From contig DASWYF010000002.1 in NCBI GenBank assembly GCA_036405135.1, positions 1-64,000 on the forward strand: a stretch of 64,000 nucleotides of DNA, given 5' to 3'. The notes under the pieces were generated by a model that was given only the letters and a program-made list of their open reading frames with translations, did not search any database and had not been told where the DNA came from. This document shows positions 42,420 to 51,198 of this stretch, in pieces. The stretch comes from Verrucomicrobiia bacterium (lineage in GTDB: Bacteria; Verrucomicrobiota; Verrucomicrobiia; Limisphaerales; JAEYXS01). The position numbers and the translations under genes are program-made. The stretch's first letter is position 1. Each line of letters opens with the position of its first letter.

Positions 42420-43284
42420 GTGGCTTTAGGTTCTCTTCAATCACCTTCGCCACCTGTTTGCCTAGCGCCTCGTAACCTTTGGCGTTGAAATGCACGTCAT
42501 TCGGATTCTGCAATGTAGGGAGCTGGGGCGTGATGAACGTGAACAGGTCATCTATTACCATGCCGTGCTTCTTCGCCAGCTTGGCTGCGATCTCATTCCG
42601 TTCCACGATGGATGCAGCGGTTTGTTTTTTGGCGGCATCATCCGGGATGGGTGTGGAACTGGCCCAGACGAGTTTGGCTCCGGTTTTCGCCAAACGTGTG
42701 ATGATTTCCTCTAAACGCTTTTCATAATCCGCCAATGGCGTGGCACGATCATGGATGCCGAAGTTGAAGTGGATGACATCCCATTTGCCGTTGCCTAGCC
42801 ACACATCGAGCTTCTTCAAGCCGTTGGCGGTGGGGCCGCAATTCTCCGGGGCACGATGCACGTTAGCCTTGCCGATCAACGCCGCACGCGTGGCCATGGT
42901 ATAGCCGCGTGAAACGGAATCACCGATCAAGAGTACGCGTGGCAACTTGGGATCATCCTTCACGTAATCCCATGCATTCGCGATGCCGTTTACCTTTTCC
43001 TTTTGGTGAATGGGGAAATAGAACGAGCCGAGATTTTGCTGTAAGACGGTTTCCCACGCCTGATGTTCAGGCGGCAAAGTGGCTTTCCACTTCTGGTAAG
43101 TTTCATTCAAGGCCTTGTCTGCCGCCGCTTTTTTGGCAGCGGCTTCAGCGGCGTTGGTGGGCTCGGCGGATTTGGTGGCATCGGCGGCGGAAAGACTGAA
43201 GCTGGTGATAAAGCACGCAGTAGCTACAGCGACCAGAGTGCAGGGCTTACGGAGCGCGACTCTCCGAGTCGCAGCAAGGTCCAT
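42415..43284 (-). CDS. Secreted SGNH/GDSL hydrolase
   Basis: A 289-residue secreted esterase-fold protein. Catalytic Ser is in LIGDSVSRGY, the block containing Asn in HFNFGIHD, and the Asp-His pair in DVHFN, all in SGNH order. The ATG at 43284 gives MDLAATRRVALRKPC followed by a hydrophobic core; ATG 43305 is an alternative. The first dozen codons lie inside a palindromic element that also follows the upstream gene, and the stop codon lies inside another repeat. The substrate is unknown; in this phylum such enzymes often act on polysaccharide esters. Confidence 0.8.
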   Translation of the reverse strand: MDLAATRRVALRKPCTLVAVATACFITSFSLSAADATKSAEPTNAAEAAAKKAAADKALNETYQKWKATLPPEHQAWETVLQQNLGSFYFPIHQKEKVNGIANAWDYVKDDPKLPRVLLIGDSVSRGYTMATRAALIGKANVHRAPENCGPTANGLKKLDVWLGNGKWDVIHFNFGIHDRATPLADYEKRLEEIITRLAKTGAKLVWASSTPIPDDAAKKQTAASIVERNEIAAKLAKKHGMVIDDLFTFITPQLPTLQNPNDVHFNAKGYEALGKQVAKVIEENLKPR

Positions 43285-43359
43285 AATTTCGAGCGCGTTG
43301 AGCATGTCTAAAACCTTTTTGGTTTGCGGTAGTTGCTGCGGCTCGGAGAGCCGCGCTCC
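43251..43359. repeat. GGAGCG-family element inside a signal-peptide coding region
   Basis: GGAGCGCGACTCTCCGAGTC then GCAGCAAGG (from 43251) and TTGCTGCGGCTCGGAGAGCC then GCGCTCC (to 43359) are terminal inverted repeats with inner hairpins. The right end lies 2 nt from the TAA of the aldo/keto reductase; the left end encodes the first residues of the SGNH hydrolase. CTTAC flanks both ends and could be a target duplication. Confidence 0.75.
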
Positions 43360-43361
43360 AC

Positions 43362-44285
43362 TTACGGCAATCGCTCACCTCGTGCAGCTTCCAGCAAGGT
43401 ATACCACTGTTCCCGAGTGAGATTTACGTTCAGGCACTCTGCCGCACTGCGGATGTGCGCTGGATTCGGTGAGCCCACGATCGGTACAATCTTGCTTGGA
43501 TGCTTGAGTAGCCAAGCGAGTGCCACCGTGGAGCGCGTGCTGCCGAGTTCCTTCGCCAGCTTGTCGAGAGCGGCGGTGACGCGGGCTGGATCATACTTCA
43601 TCTGGCCGGGCAGCAGGCTGCTCGCGCCGTTACCCAGCAAGCCGCCGCCGAGCGGGCTCCACGCCATCGGCGTCATGCGACGCTCGAGGCATTGATCCAG
43701 CGTGCCATCCGTGAATCTTTCGATCTGCATGAGGCTGATCTCCACCTGATTGCTCAGGATGGGGAAGGGCAGGGCCGCTTGCAGCATGGAGACTTGTGGG
43801 GGGCTGAAATTGCTCACACCGAATTCACGCACCTTGCCGCTTTGGCGCAACTTGCTGAACGCATGGGCGACTTCAAACGGATCGCAGAGCCAATCCGGGC
43901 GATGCAATTGATAGAGATCAATCGTCTCGACGCCGAGGCGTTGCAACGAGGCATCGCAGCAGTTCAGGATGTAATCCTTGCTGAAATCATAACGCACCGG
44001 ATGGCCCAGCTTTTCATCGGGTTTACGGATGCCGCATTTCGTGGCAATGATCAAACGTTCGCGCAAGCCTTTCACCTCTTTCAACACACGACTGAAGGCG
44101 ATCTCCGAATGTCCGTCGCAATAGATGTCCGCATGGTCGAAGAAGGTGTAACCGGTATCGACGGCGGCCAAGACAGCCTCGCGAGCGGCGGCGTAATCTT
44201 TCTCGCCGTTCTCGGCGATGCGCCAGCAACCATAAGAAAGGCGGGTGACGCGGATGGAACTGGAACCCAGAAGAATGCTTTGCAT
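43362..44285 (-). CDS. Aldo/keto reductase
   Basis: A 307-residue NADPH-dependent reductase of the (beta/alpha)8 AKR fold. The catalytic tetrad is present: Asp in TFFDHADIY, Tyr in the same motif, Lys in LIIATKCGIR and His in DLYQLHRPDW. The nucleotide phosphate site is near KIVPIVGSPN. It looks like the YdhF/AKR11-12 group. Its start is 57 nt from the divergent thioredoxin-like gene. The substrate cannot be assigned. Confidence 0.9.
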   Translation of the reverse strand: MQSILLGSSSIRVTRLSYGCWRIAENGEKDYAAAREAVLAAVDTGYTFFDHADIYCDGHSEIAFSRVLKEVKGLRERLIIATKCGIRKPDEKLGHPVRYDFSKDYILNCCDASLQRLGVETIDLYQLHRPDWLCDPFEVAHAFSKLRQSGKVREFGVSNFSPPQVSMLQAALPFPILSNQVEISLMQIERFTDGTLDQCLERRMTPMAWSPLGGGLLGNGASSLLPGQMKYDPARVTAALDKLAKELGSTRSTVALAWLLKHPSKIVPIVGSPNPAHIRSAAECLNVNLTREQWYTLLEAARGERLP

Positions 44286-44342
44286 ACGTTGAATGATGTG
44301 CGTAGTTAAGCTGTCTGAAGTAAAACAGCAAAGTGAAAAGCG

Positions 44343-44828
44343 ATGACCTTGGAACAGGCAAAAGATAATGGCGGGAAGAGACGGATGCAGGAATTGGCGC
44401 CTTACTTTGCCGTGGTAGTGCTGGGATTGCTGTTGGGTAGCGTGTTCCTGAATATTTTCAAAGGAGACACCAAGAAAGCTGGCGTGACTTGGGAGGTTTA
44501 TTCCGAAACAGCTTTGAAAGTAGCGCTGGCGCAGAAAAAGACGGTGATGATCTATTTCTCAGCGGACTGGTGCGGGCCCTGCCATAAGTTGCGCCGGGAA
44601 ACGTTCACCGATCTCGATGTGCAGGCCGAAGCGCAGCGGTTCGTCCGTTTCAATGTGGATCTCACCAGTCCTGAAGGGGAGATGGCGAAGGTCGGGCAGA
44701 AATATGCCGTGATGGCTTTGCCGACGGTGATGTTCATGGATGGAAATGGAGAGGAACGCACACGGGTCCGGCTGGTGGGTTTTGAGGAGGCGGCACGTTT
44801 TCGCCAACGGATGCAGGCGGTGAAGTGA
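44343..44828 (+). CDS. Membrane-anchored thioredoxin-like protein
   Basis: A 161-residue protein with an N-terminal transmembrane anchor (about 20-39) and a periplasm-facing thioredoxin domain. WCGPCHKLRRETF holds the redox pair Cys77 and Cys80, and cis-Pro is in VMALPTVMFMDGNG. The sequence resembles the DsbD C-terminal domain/TlpA-like group that keeps periplasmic cysteines reduced. The next gene, lnt, starts about 50 nt downstream on the same strand. Confidence 0.88.
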   Translation: MTLEQAKDNGGKRRMQELAPYFAVVVLGLLLGSVFLNIFKGDTKKAGVTWEVYSETALKVALAQKKTVMIYFSADWCGPCHKLRRETFTDLDVQAEAQRFVRFNVDLTSPEGEMAKVGQKYAVMALPTVMFMDGNGEERTRVRLVGFEEAARFRQRMQAVK

Positions 44829-44880
44829 ACCCTTCCACTTGTGTTTTCGCAAATGTGCGGCAAGCTGCCGCGCGTTGTTC

Positions 44881-46497
44881 ATGTCCAAACTCAAAGCGAT
44901 ATTCTGCGCGCGCAGCACGTTGGCCCTGCTGGTGGGTGTGTTGCTGTCGCTGGCGTTTCCGAAAGCGCATCTTGCCGTGTGCGCGTGGATCGCACCTTCA
45001 TTGGCGCTTTGGGTGGCATCTGGTGGGGAGACGGGGAAGAAGAGGTTTCTCTACGGCTGGCTCTTCGGTCTGGGTTTCAATCTCACTTCACTTTACTGGC
45101 TGTGGTTCATCCCGGTTAAGTTTTTTCCCATACTGGGCTGGCTTGCGTTATCTGCGTGGCAAGCTTTGTATTACGGGTTTTGGGTCTGGCTTTGTTTGCG
45201 TCTGGCTCCATCAGATTTGTTTAAGAGGGATTCGTCAGGGGTGAAGGATGAATCAGCATGGTCGCAGCGCGTGATATGGTCGTTAGGTTGCGCTGCCATT
45301 TGGGCAGGACTGGAGATGTGCATGGCGCGCATATTGACGGGCTTCCCATGGTTGACACTGGGTGTTTCCCAATACCGGTTCACTCCCTTGATCCAGATCG
45401 CATCATGGACAGGGGTGTATGGTGTGTCATTCATGGTCATCTGGTTTTCAGCATCGCTGGTTAATGCCATGTATATTATCCGCCAGCGGCAGATCGCTTT
45501 ATGGGCTTGGCTGAAGGAAGTCTTTTTGCCATTGGGCACGGTGATGGTTTTGAGCGGCTTGGGTTTGATGGAGATGATGGTCGTCGATGCGTCGCAACGG
45601 GAGGTCCGCTTTGCACTGATCCAGCCGAGCATCCCGCAAACGGTGAAATGGGATGCCGAGGCCAACAAACAGGCTTTCAGCAAAGTGTGGAAACTTACAG
45701 AGCTCGCCCTGGAGGTGAAACCGGACGTGATTCTTTGGCCGGAAGCCGCCACGCCGGGATTGCTGCGTTATGATGAGAAACTTCTCCGGGATGTGACCCG
45801 GTTGGCTTGGAAGCATCAGGTCTGGTTGATCGTGGGTGCGGACGATGCCGAGGCCAACACAGCCACTGAAGATCCCAATGACGGGATTTACTACAACAGC
45901 AGTTTCCTGATCTCTCCAAAGGGGGAGTTGGCAAGCAAGCATGACAAGCAAAAGCTCGTGGTGTTCGGGGAATACGTGCCGTTCTCCGATTCATTACCGT
46001 TCTTAAAATGGTTTACTCCGATCGAAGGGGGGTTCACACCCGGCAAAGACCAGACTCCGTTCTCTCTGGATGGGCTCGGTGTGCGCTCTTCCATCTTGAT
46101 CTGTTTTGAAGACATCTTTCCGCATTTTGTACGGCAAGGGGTGAAGGAAGATGTGAATCTGCTTATTAACCTGACGAACAACGGCTGGTTCGGGGAAAGC
46201 GCAGCCCAATGGCAGCATGCGGCCAATGCGGCTTTTCGGGCGGTGGAGAACCGTCGTCCGCTTGTGCGCTGTACTAATAATGGACTGACCTGCTGGGTGG
46301 ACGCCTGGGGGCGGATGACGGTCTCTTCGTTCGGAGAGAAAGACGTTTATCGGGAAGGATTTGATGTGGTGACTGTACCCATCAGGCAATTCCCGGTCAC
46401 GTTCTATACGCGCTACGGTGATGTGTTCGGCTGGAGTTGCGTAGTTGTATTTTTCGGACTGGTCATTTTCGGCTGGCGTAAGCGGAATAATTCTTGA
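44881..46497 (+). CDS. lnt: Apolipoprotein N-acyltransferase
   Basis: A 538-residue inner-membrane enzyme that adds the third acyl chain to lipoproteins. About seven N-terminal membrane helices (44881 onward) precede a nitrilase-like domain with the catalytic triad: Glu in LWPEAATPG, Lys in KQKLVVFGEYVPF and Cys in ILICFEDIFP. The ATG at 44881 is preferred over a start at 44839, whose peptide lacks a reason to be there. A last helix at the C-terminus (VVVFFGLVIFGW) is typical. Fits the many predicted lipoproteins in this window. Confidence 0.95.
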   Translation: MSKLKAIFCARSTLALLVGVLLSLAFPKAHLAVCAWIAPSLALWVASGGETGKKRFLYGWLFGLGFNLTSLYWLWFIPVKFFPILGWLALSAWQALYYGFWVWLCLRLAPSDLFKRDSSGVKDESAWSQRVIWSLGCAAIWAGLEMCMARILTGFPWLTLGVSQYRFTPLIQIASWTGVYGVSFMVIWFSASLVNAMYIIRQRQIALWAWLKEVFLPLGTVMVLSGLGLMEMMVVDASQREVRFALIQPSIPQTVKWDAEANKQAFSKVWKLTELALEVKPDVILWPEAATPGLLRYDEKLLRDVTRLAWKHQVWLIVGADDAEANTATEDPNDGIYYNSSFLISPKGELASKHDKQKLVVFGEYVPFSDSLPFLKWFTPIEGGFTPGKDQTPFSLDGLGVRSSILICFEDIFPHFVRQGVKEDVNLLINLTNNGWFGESAAQWQHAANAAFRAVENRRPLVRCTNNGLTCWVDAWGRMTVSSFGEKDVYREGFDVVTVPIRQFPVTFYTRYGDVFGWSCVVVFFGLVIFGWRKRNNS

Positions 46498-46558
46498 AAC
46501 CAAACCTCCGACCTATAGCGTTTGATGCCCAGATAGCTTAAATCATTTATTATTGATC

Positions 46559-47098
46559 ATGAAATCGCTTAAAACACTCGCAATCGTCGCGGCACTCAGT
46601 CTCATCCCGGCCTCCATGGCCATGGCCGAGACCAAGGTCAAACTCACCAATGTCCACCTCTGCTGCGGCAGTTGTGTGAAGGGCATTGAATCCTCTGTCA
46701 GCAAGGTGGAAGGTGCCACCGTGGTTGCCAGCCAGGATGACGGCACGGTGACCGTCACGGCCAAGGACGACGATACGGCCAAGAAGGCTGTGAACGCTGT
46801 GGGCAAGGCGGGTTACTACGGCAAGTCTGACCATGCCAAGATCAAGATCAACAACGACAAGATCGACGACACCAAGGTGGCTTCCTTGAAGATCACCGGC
46901 CTGCATCTCTGCTGCGGCAAATGCGTGAAAGCTTTTGATGCGGCTGTGAAGAAAGTGGACGGCGTGACTGAGCACAATGCCGAGAACAAGGGCAAGGAAG
47001 CTACCATCAAAGGCAACTTCAGCCCGAAGGCGCTGATCGCTTCCCTGAACGAAGCGGGCCTGAACGCCAAGCTGGAGAAGGATAAGGAAAAGAAGTAA
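46559..47098 (+). CDS. Secreted protein with two heavy-metal-like CCGxC domains
   Basis: A 179-residue secreted protein (signal peptide to MAMAE). Two similar domains follow, each of about 70 residues: VKLTNVHLCCGSCVKGIESSV and LKITGLHLCCGKCVKAFDAAV. The CCGxC pair replaces the usual C-x2-C of heavy-metal-associated (HMA) domains but keeps the ferredoxin-like alternation and the spacing. MerP-like or copper chaperones are the nearest relatives; metal binding is inference. The C-terminus is Lys-rich. Followed by a perfect 13-bp terminator. Confidence 0.75.
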   Translation: MKSLKTLAIVAALSLIPASMAMAETKVKLTNVHLCCGSCVKGIESSVSKVEGATVVASQDDGTVTVTAKDDDTAKKAVNAVGKAGYYGKSDHAKIKINNDKIDDTKVASLKITGLHLCCGKCVKAFDAAVKKVDGVTEHNAENKGKEATIKGNFSPKALIASLNEAGLNAKLEKDKEKK

Positions 47099-47121
47099 CC
47101 GGCTCTTAAATCATCTTACGA

Positions 47122-47150
47122 AAAACCCGGACAGTCACTGTCCGGGTTTT
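47122..47150 (+). terminator. Intrinsic terminator after the CCGxC protein gene
   Basis: AAAACCCGGACAG (47122-47134) pairs perfectly with CTGTCCGGGTTTT (47138-47150) around a 3-nt loop. A-run and T-run flank it, so it could act in both directions. Confidence 0.9.
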
Positions 47151-47164
47151 CTCTTCCCGGAATA

Positions 47165-47192
47165 AAAAAGGCGGCCCGCAGGCCGCCTTTTT
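47165..47192. terminator. Bidirectional intrinsic terminator before the NHL gene
   Basis: AAAAAGGCGGCC (47165-47176) pairs with GGCCGCCTTTTT (47181-47192) around loop CGCA, leaving 20 nt before the convergent NHL-protein stop. Confidence 0.9.
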
Positions 47193-47212
47193 GCATTAGA
47201 GAGATCGAATGA

Positions 47213-48292
47213 TTACTTGGCCGCGGTGCTGGTCGTTTGCGGAGCCTTGAGCAGCTTGGTCACGCGACCGGTTTTGTTCCAGTCCTGCACATAGAGATTG
47301 CCAGCGGCATCATAGGTGAGTCCGTGTGGCGCGGTGAAGACGCCGGGCACCCAGAGGTTCGGAGCCACGTCGAATTTCGCCCACAGCGTGCGATCGGGAT
47401 TGTCGCCCAAGTGCGCGGCGATCTGGTTGTTCTTATCGAGAATGGTCACGCGGCCTTCGAGTTCTGCGATGGCCACATTGCCGTTGTGGATGGACACAGC
47501 GCAGGGGCGGCGGAGGTTCGTTGCGAGCGTGGCGACGAAATTGCCTTCGAGATCGTAATGTTGCAGGCGGCGATTCTCGCGATCACAGACAAGCAAGAGC
47601 GGTTTGCCCGAGCGCGTATCCATCGCGATGCCGTGGCACACGGCGAATTTCCCGTCGTCCTTGCCGCGACCGCCGAAGGTCTTCACGTAAGCGCCCTTGG
47701 CATCATACTTGTGGATGAAGGAGAGACCGTAACCATCCGCCACGAAGATATCGCCATTCGGCGCGACAGCCACGCTGGTGGGCTTGTAGCCTTTGCCTTC
47801 GGGATACACGTTCGCTTCTTTAGGATAGGGCAGGGAAAGGACGATCTCGCCATCCAGCGTGAACTTCACGGCGCGAGCCTTGGCCACTTGGCCGCCGTAA
47901 ATGAATTCCTTGCCGTTCTCCTCGCGGATGACCATGCCATGCACACCAGAAAGTTCCGGGGCCATCGTGCGGGCGAGTTTGCCGTCAGCGGAGAAGACGT
48001 AGAAACCGTTTGTGGAATCCGTGCTCACATAGACCAGCCCTTGCTTGTCCACGATGGCGCTGCCGTGCGTGGGGCCGAGCTGCAACTTGGTGGGGATCTG
48101 CGCCCAGTTCGGCACCGTCTGATACGTGTTCACGCCGGAACCCGTGGTGATGACGGTGTTCCACTTGGTGTCATCGAATGGCGGCGGCGTATTCGTTTCC
48201 GAATGCGCCGAGGCGTTGATCGCCGTGAGCAACATAGTCGCGGCCAACAACGTCAATTTCTTCCAGTTCAAAGCAAAACAATACGTCTTCAT
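47213..48292 (-). CDS. Secreted NHL-repeat propeller protein
   Basis: A 359-residue secreted protein (ATG 48292; a second ATG two codons upstream is possible) with a signal peptide to about residue 30. Six NHL-type blades repeat the pattern G-x-I-x-V-A-D: QGLVYVSTDSTNGFYVF, GDIFVADGYGLSFIHKYD, KPLLLVCDRENRRLQHYD, GNVAIAELEGRVTILD, GNLYVQDWNKTGRVTKL. The closest relatives include peptidylglycine-lyase-like propellers and many unknown exported proteins. No enzymatic residue is evident. Confidence 0.8.
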   Translation of the reverse strand: MKTYCFALNWKKLTLLAATMLLTAINASAHSETNTPPPFDDTKWNTVITTGSGVNTYQTVPNWAQIPTKLQLGPTHGSAIVDKQGLVYVSTDSTNGFYVFSADGKLARTMAPELSGVHGMVIREENGKEFIYGGQVAKARAVKFTLDGEIVLSLPYPKEANVYPEGKGYKPTSVAVAPNGDIFVADGYGLSFIHKYDAKGAYVKTFGGRGKDDGKFAVCHGIAMDTRSGKPLLLVCDRENRRLQHYDLEGNFVATLATNLRRPCAVSIHNGNVAIAELEGRVTILDKNNQIAAHLGDNPDRTLWAKFDVAPNLWVPGVFTAPHGLTYDAAGNLYVQDWNKTGRVTKLLKAPQTTSTAAK

Positions 48293-48410
48293 GTCCAAAT
48301 CAAAAAGGGGGAGTGACCACTTAAAGGTTGCCTCAGGCTCGTGGTCTAAGCCGGCACAACGGGCGGAGAATTAAGCGAAAATCGGACGCAGGAGCAAGCC
48401 GCAAGGCGTT

Positions 48411-48875
48411 TTACAGAGGATTCTGTCCCATTTTGACCAGTTGCGCGTTCAATAGCTCGCGCCAAGCATCTTCCGGCTCCCAGATACGACGGAGATCACG
48501 CTCGGCATCAGCACGGGATGCGCTATTAGTACGCAGGCGATGCAGGAAAACGAAAGCAGAGACGCGCATATTTGCAGCGCAATGCACCCAAACCTTTTGT
48601 CCTGCACTGGCAGAGAGAAGTCGTGTGAAACGTTCGAAGTCTGCCGCCGGAGGGTTCTCGAAATTCACAGGTATGTGGATATAAGTCATGCCTGCACGGG
48701 TGACCAGTTCGCCTTCGTTGGGCAAAGCATTGTCAGATGTCGGTAAAGCGAGATTAATGACGACCTCGAAGCCAGCTTGGGCGATATCCGCGAACTGTTC
48801 CGGACGCGGCATGCCGCTGGTGGAGAGGTTTTCATCCACACAGAAGTAGGCCTTGATGCTTTCGATCCCCGACAT
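48411..48875 (-). CDS. Protein tyrosine phosphatase-like protein with C-x4-R loop
   Basis: A 154-residue single-domain protein. FENPPAADFERFTRLLSASAGQKVWVHCAANMRVSAFVFLHRL contains the P-loop-like HC-AANM-R, one residue shorter than the standard HC-x5-R of tyrosine phosphatases. Otherwise the order of a DSP fold is kept: an early acid region (NLALPTSDNALPNE) then the loop and a helix. A small known family with HC-x2-N-x-R-x-S-F exists to my recollection, of uncertain activity. It is divergent from recQ, 99 nt away. Confidence 0.65.
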   Translation of the reverse strand: MSGIESIKAYFCVDENLSTSGMPRPEQFADIAQAGFEVVINLALPTSDNALPNEGELVTRAGMTYIHIPVNFENPPAADFERFTRLLSASAGQKVWVHCAANMRVSAFVFLHRLRTNSASRADAERDLRRIWEPEDAWRELLNAQLVKMGQNPL

Positions 48876-48974
48876 GTGGTTTATTTAACACTTTCACAGC
48901 CTAAGGACAATCACTGTCAAAATTCCCTTGGTTTCAAAGTTGTCTTTCATCCGTGGCGTTCGTAATTTGCGCGC

Positions 48975-51161
48975 GTGTCTGAGCAGGAGTTGCTTTCCCT
49001 ATTAAAGCAGTACTTCGGTTACACCGCCTTTCGTCCGCAGCAAGCGGGGATCATCCGTGATTCGTTGGCGGGTCGCGATGTATTTGCCCTGCTGCCGACA
49101 GGTGGTGGCAAGTCACTCTGCTACCAGTTACCTGCACTAGCGCGCAATGGCCTCACCGTTGTCATCTCGCCGCTCATCGCCTTGATGAAAGATCAGGTGG
49201 ATGCGCTGACCACGGCAGGTGTCCCGGCCACGTTCCTGAATTCTTCCATCACCAATGCCGAAGGTGGCGCACGTTTGCGCAAGTTGAACGATGGTGATTA
49301 CAAGCTCCTGTATGTCGCGCCGGAACGTCTGATGCTGCCCGGCTTCATCGATTCACTGAAGCGTTGGAAGACGGCTCTGGTGGCGGTGGATGAGGCGCAT
49401 TGCATCAGTGAATGGGGACATGATTTTCGTCCTGAGTATCGTCAGCTCGCGACTTTGCGTAGTCGCTTGCCCGATGTGCCGATGATGGCGCTCACAGCTA
49501 CGGCCACGGATCGGGTGCGGTCAGACATCGTCAATCAGTTGCACCTGCGCGATCCGGCGGTGTATGTCGCGAGTTTCAATCGACCGAACCTGAATTACCG
49601 CATCGTGCCGAAGTCGAAAGCGTATGCGCAGTTGCTGGAGTTCCTGCGAGCGCGGAAGGATGAGAGCGGTATTGTGTATTGCCAGGCACGCGCGACGACG
49701 GAGAAGCTGGCCGCACAATTACGTTTTGATGGCATCCCGGCGGCGCACTATCACGGGCAGATGGAGGCGGAGGAGCGGGCGAAGAATCAGGAGAAGTTTT
49801 TGCGTGATGAGGTGCGGGTGATTTGCGCGACCATCGCCTTCGGCATGGGCATCAACAAACCGAACGTGCGCTTCGTGGTGCATCACGATCTGCCGAAGAA
49901 CATCGAGAGTTATTACCAGGAGACGGGCCGTGCGGGGCGCGATGGGTTGCCCTCGGATTGTCTGCTGCTTTTCAGCGTGGGCGATGAGATGAAGCAAAAG
50001 AAATTCATCTCTGAGAAACCAAGTGAAGAAGAGCAGCGGGTCGCACTGGAACAACTCGCTCTGATGACCCATTACGCGGAAAGCAGCGAGTGTCGGCGTG
50101 TAGTCTTGTTGCGTTATTTTAGCGAGAAATTCACGGAAGAAAATTGTGGTGCTTGCGATAACTGCCTGGCACCGCGTGAAAAATTCGATGGCACGGTGGC
50201 AGCGCAGAAGTTCATGTCGTGCGTGTTTCGCATGAAACAGAAAAGCGGCATCACCTTTGGGTTGAATCAGGTGGTGGAAGTGTTGACCGGGGCGGAGACA
50301 GAGAATGTGCGGCGGTGGGGGCATGATACATTATCCACGTATGGCATCGGGAAAGAGCATAGCCGAACAGATTGGCAGGGCATCGGCCGCGAATTGATGC
50401 GGATGGGCTTAGTGCGGCAGTTGACGGGGCAATTCATGACTTTGGATCTTGCGGCAGAAGGTGTGATGGCGCTCAAAGAGCGCAAAGCCATCACACTCAC
50501 GCGACAGATGGAAGCGCCGGTGGTGAAGAAGGTGAAGCCTGGCCAGATCCAGTGCGATGAAGGCTTGTTCGATGTGTTGCGCGATCTGCGTCGCAAGTTG
50601 GCCGAGGAACGGGGTGTGCCGAGTTACATCATCTTCGGCGATACGTCGTTGCGTGAGATGGCGCGAAGCTATCCGGTGAGCAGCGATGAGTTTGCCAATA
50701 TCTCCGGCGTAGGTGCGAAGAAGTTGGCGGAGTTCTGCGAGGTGTTCTGCGAGGCTATCCGTAATCACCTGAAGAATAATCCCCGCCAGATGTTTGCCGG
50801 TGGGAATACGGGACAACTTATCCGCAAGATGCAGCGGGATTTGAATCCGGAAACGTTGGGTGATTCGCACTTTGTTTCGCTAAAGATGTTTCGCGGAGGT
50901 CGCACCTTGGAAGAGATCGCCCGGGAGCGGAAAATCGCCGTGGGCACCGTGGCGACGCATCTGGCGAAGGCGATTGAATTGGGTGAGCCGGTGGATATTG
51001 AGAAGCTGGTGCCGAAGAAGAAGCATGCGGCTATTTTGCAGGCGTTTGATCAGTGCGGCTTGGAATCGCTCGGGCCGGTGAAGGATAAATTGGGTGAGGG
51101 ATATGATTATCCCGAGCTGCACATCATGCGGGCAGCGGCGCGGAGCGGGCAGGTGAGTTAG
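48975..51161 (+). CDS. recQ: ATP-dependent DNA helicase RecQ
   Basis: A 728-residue superfamily 2 helicase with a GTG start. Walker A TGGGKS (42-47), motif II DEAHCISEWGHDFRPEY, helicase C with TIAFGMGINKPNVRFVVH and ETGRAGRDG, and a zinc-binding RQC region (CRRVVLLRYFSEKF, then CGACDNC) are in order. HRDC follows (about 515-600). A C-terminal 100-residue extension has the helix-turn-helix-like KIAVGTVATHLAKAIELG, as in Bacillus-type RecQ. It unwinds structured DNA during recombination and fork repair. Directly downstream lies the seven-hairpin block. Confidence 0.95.
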   Translation: MSEQELLSLLKQYFGYTAFRPQQAGIIRDSLAGRDVFALLPTGGGKSLCYQLPALARNGLTVVISPLIALMKDQVDALTTAGVPATFLNSSITNAEGGARLRKLNDGDYKLLYVAPERLMLPGFIDSLKRWKTALVAVDEAHCISEWGHDFRPEYRQLATLRSRLPDVPMMALTATATDRVRSDIVNQLHLRDPAVYVASFNRPNLNYRIVPKSKAYAQLLEFLRARKDESGIVYCQARATTEKLAAQLRFDGIPAAHYHGQMEAEERAKNQEKFLRDEVRVICATIAFGMGINKPNVRFVVHHDLPKNIESYYQETGRAGRDGLPSDCLLLFSVGDEMKQKKFISEKPSEEEQRVALEQLALMTHYAESSECRRVVLLRYFSEKFTEENCGACDNCLAPREKFDGTVAAQKFMSCVFRMKQKSGITFGLNQVVEVLTGAETENVRRWGHDTLSTYGIGKEHSRTDWQGIGRELMRMGLVRQLTGQFMTLDLAAEGVMALKERKAITLTRQMEAPVVKKVKPGQIQCDEGLFDVLRDLRRKLAEERGVPSYIIFGDTSLREMARSYPVSSDEFANISGVGAKKLAEFCEVFCEAIRNHLKNNPRQMFAGGNTGQLIRKMQRDLNPETLGDSHFVSLKMFRGGRTLEEIARERKIAVGTVATHLAKAIELGEPVDIEKLVPKKKHAAILQAFDQCGLESLGPVKDKLGEGYDYPELHIMRAAARSGQVS

Positions 51162-51198
51162 ATTTGTCGTTAATCTAGCCGATAGGGCAAAGCAGTTT

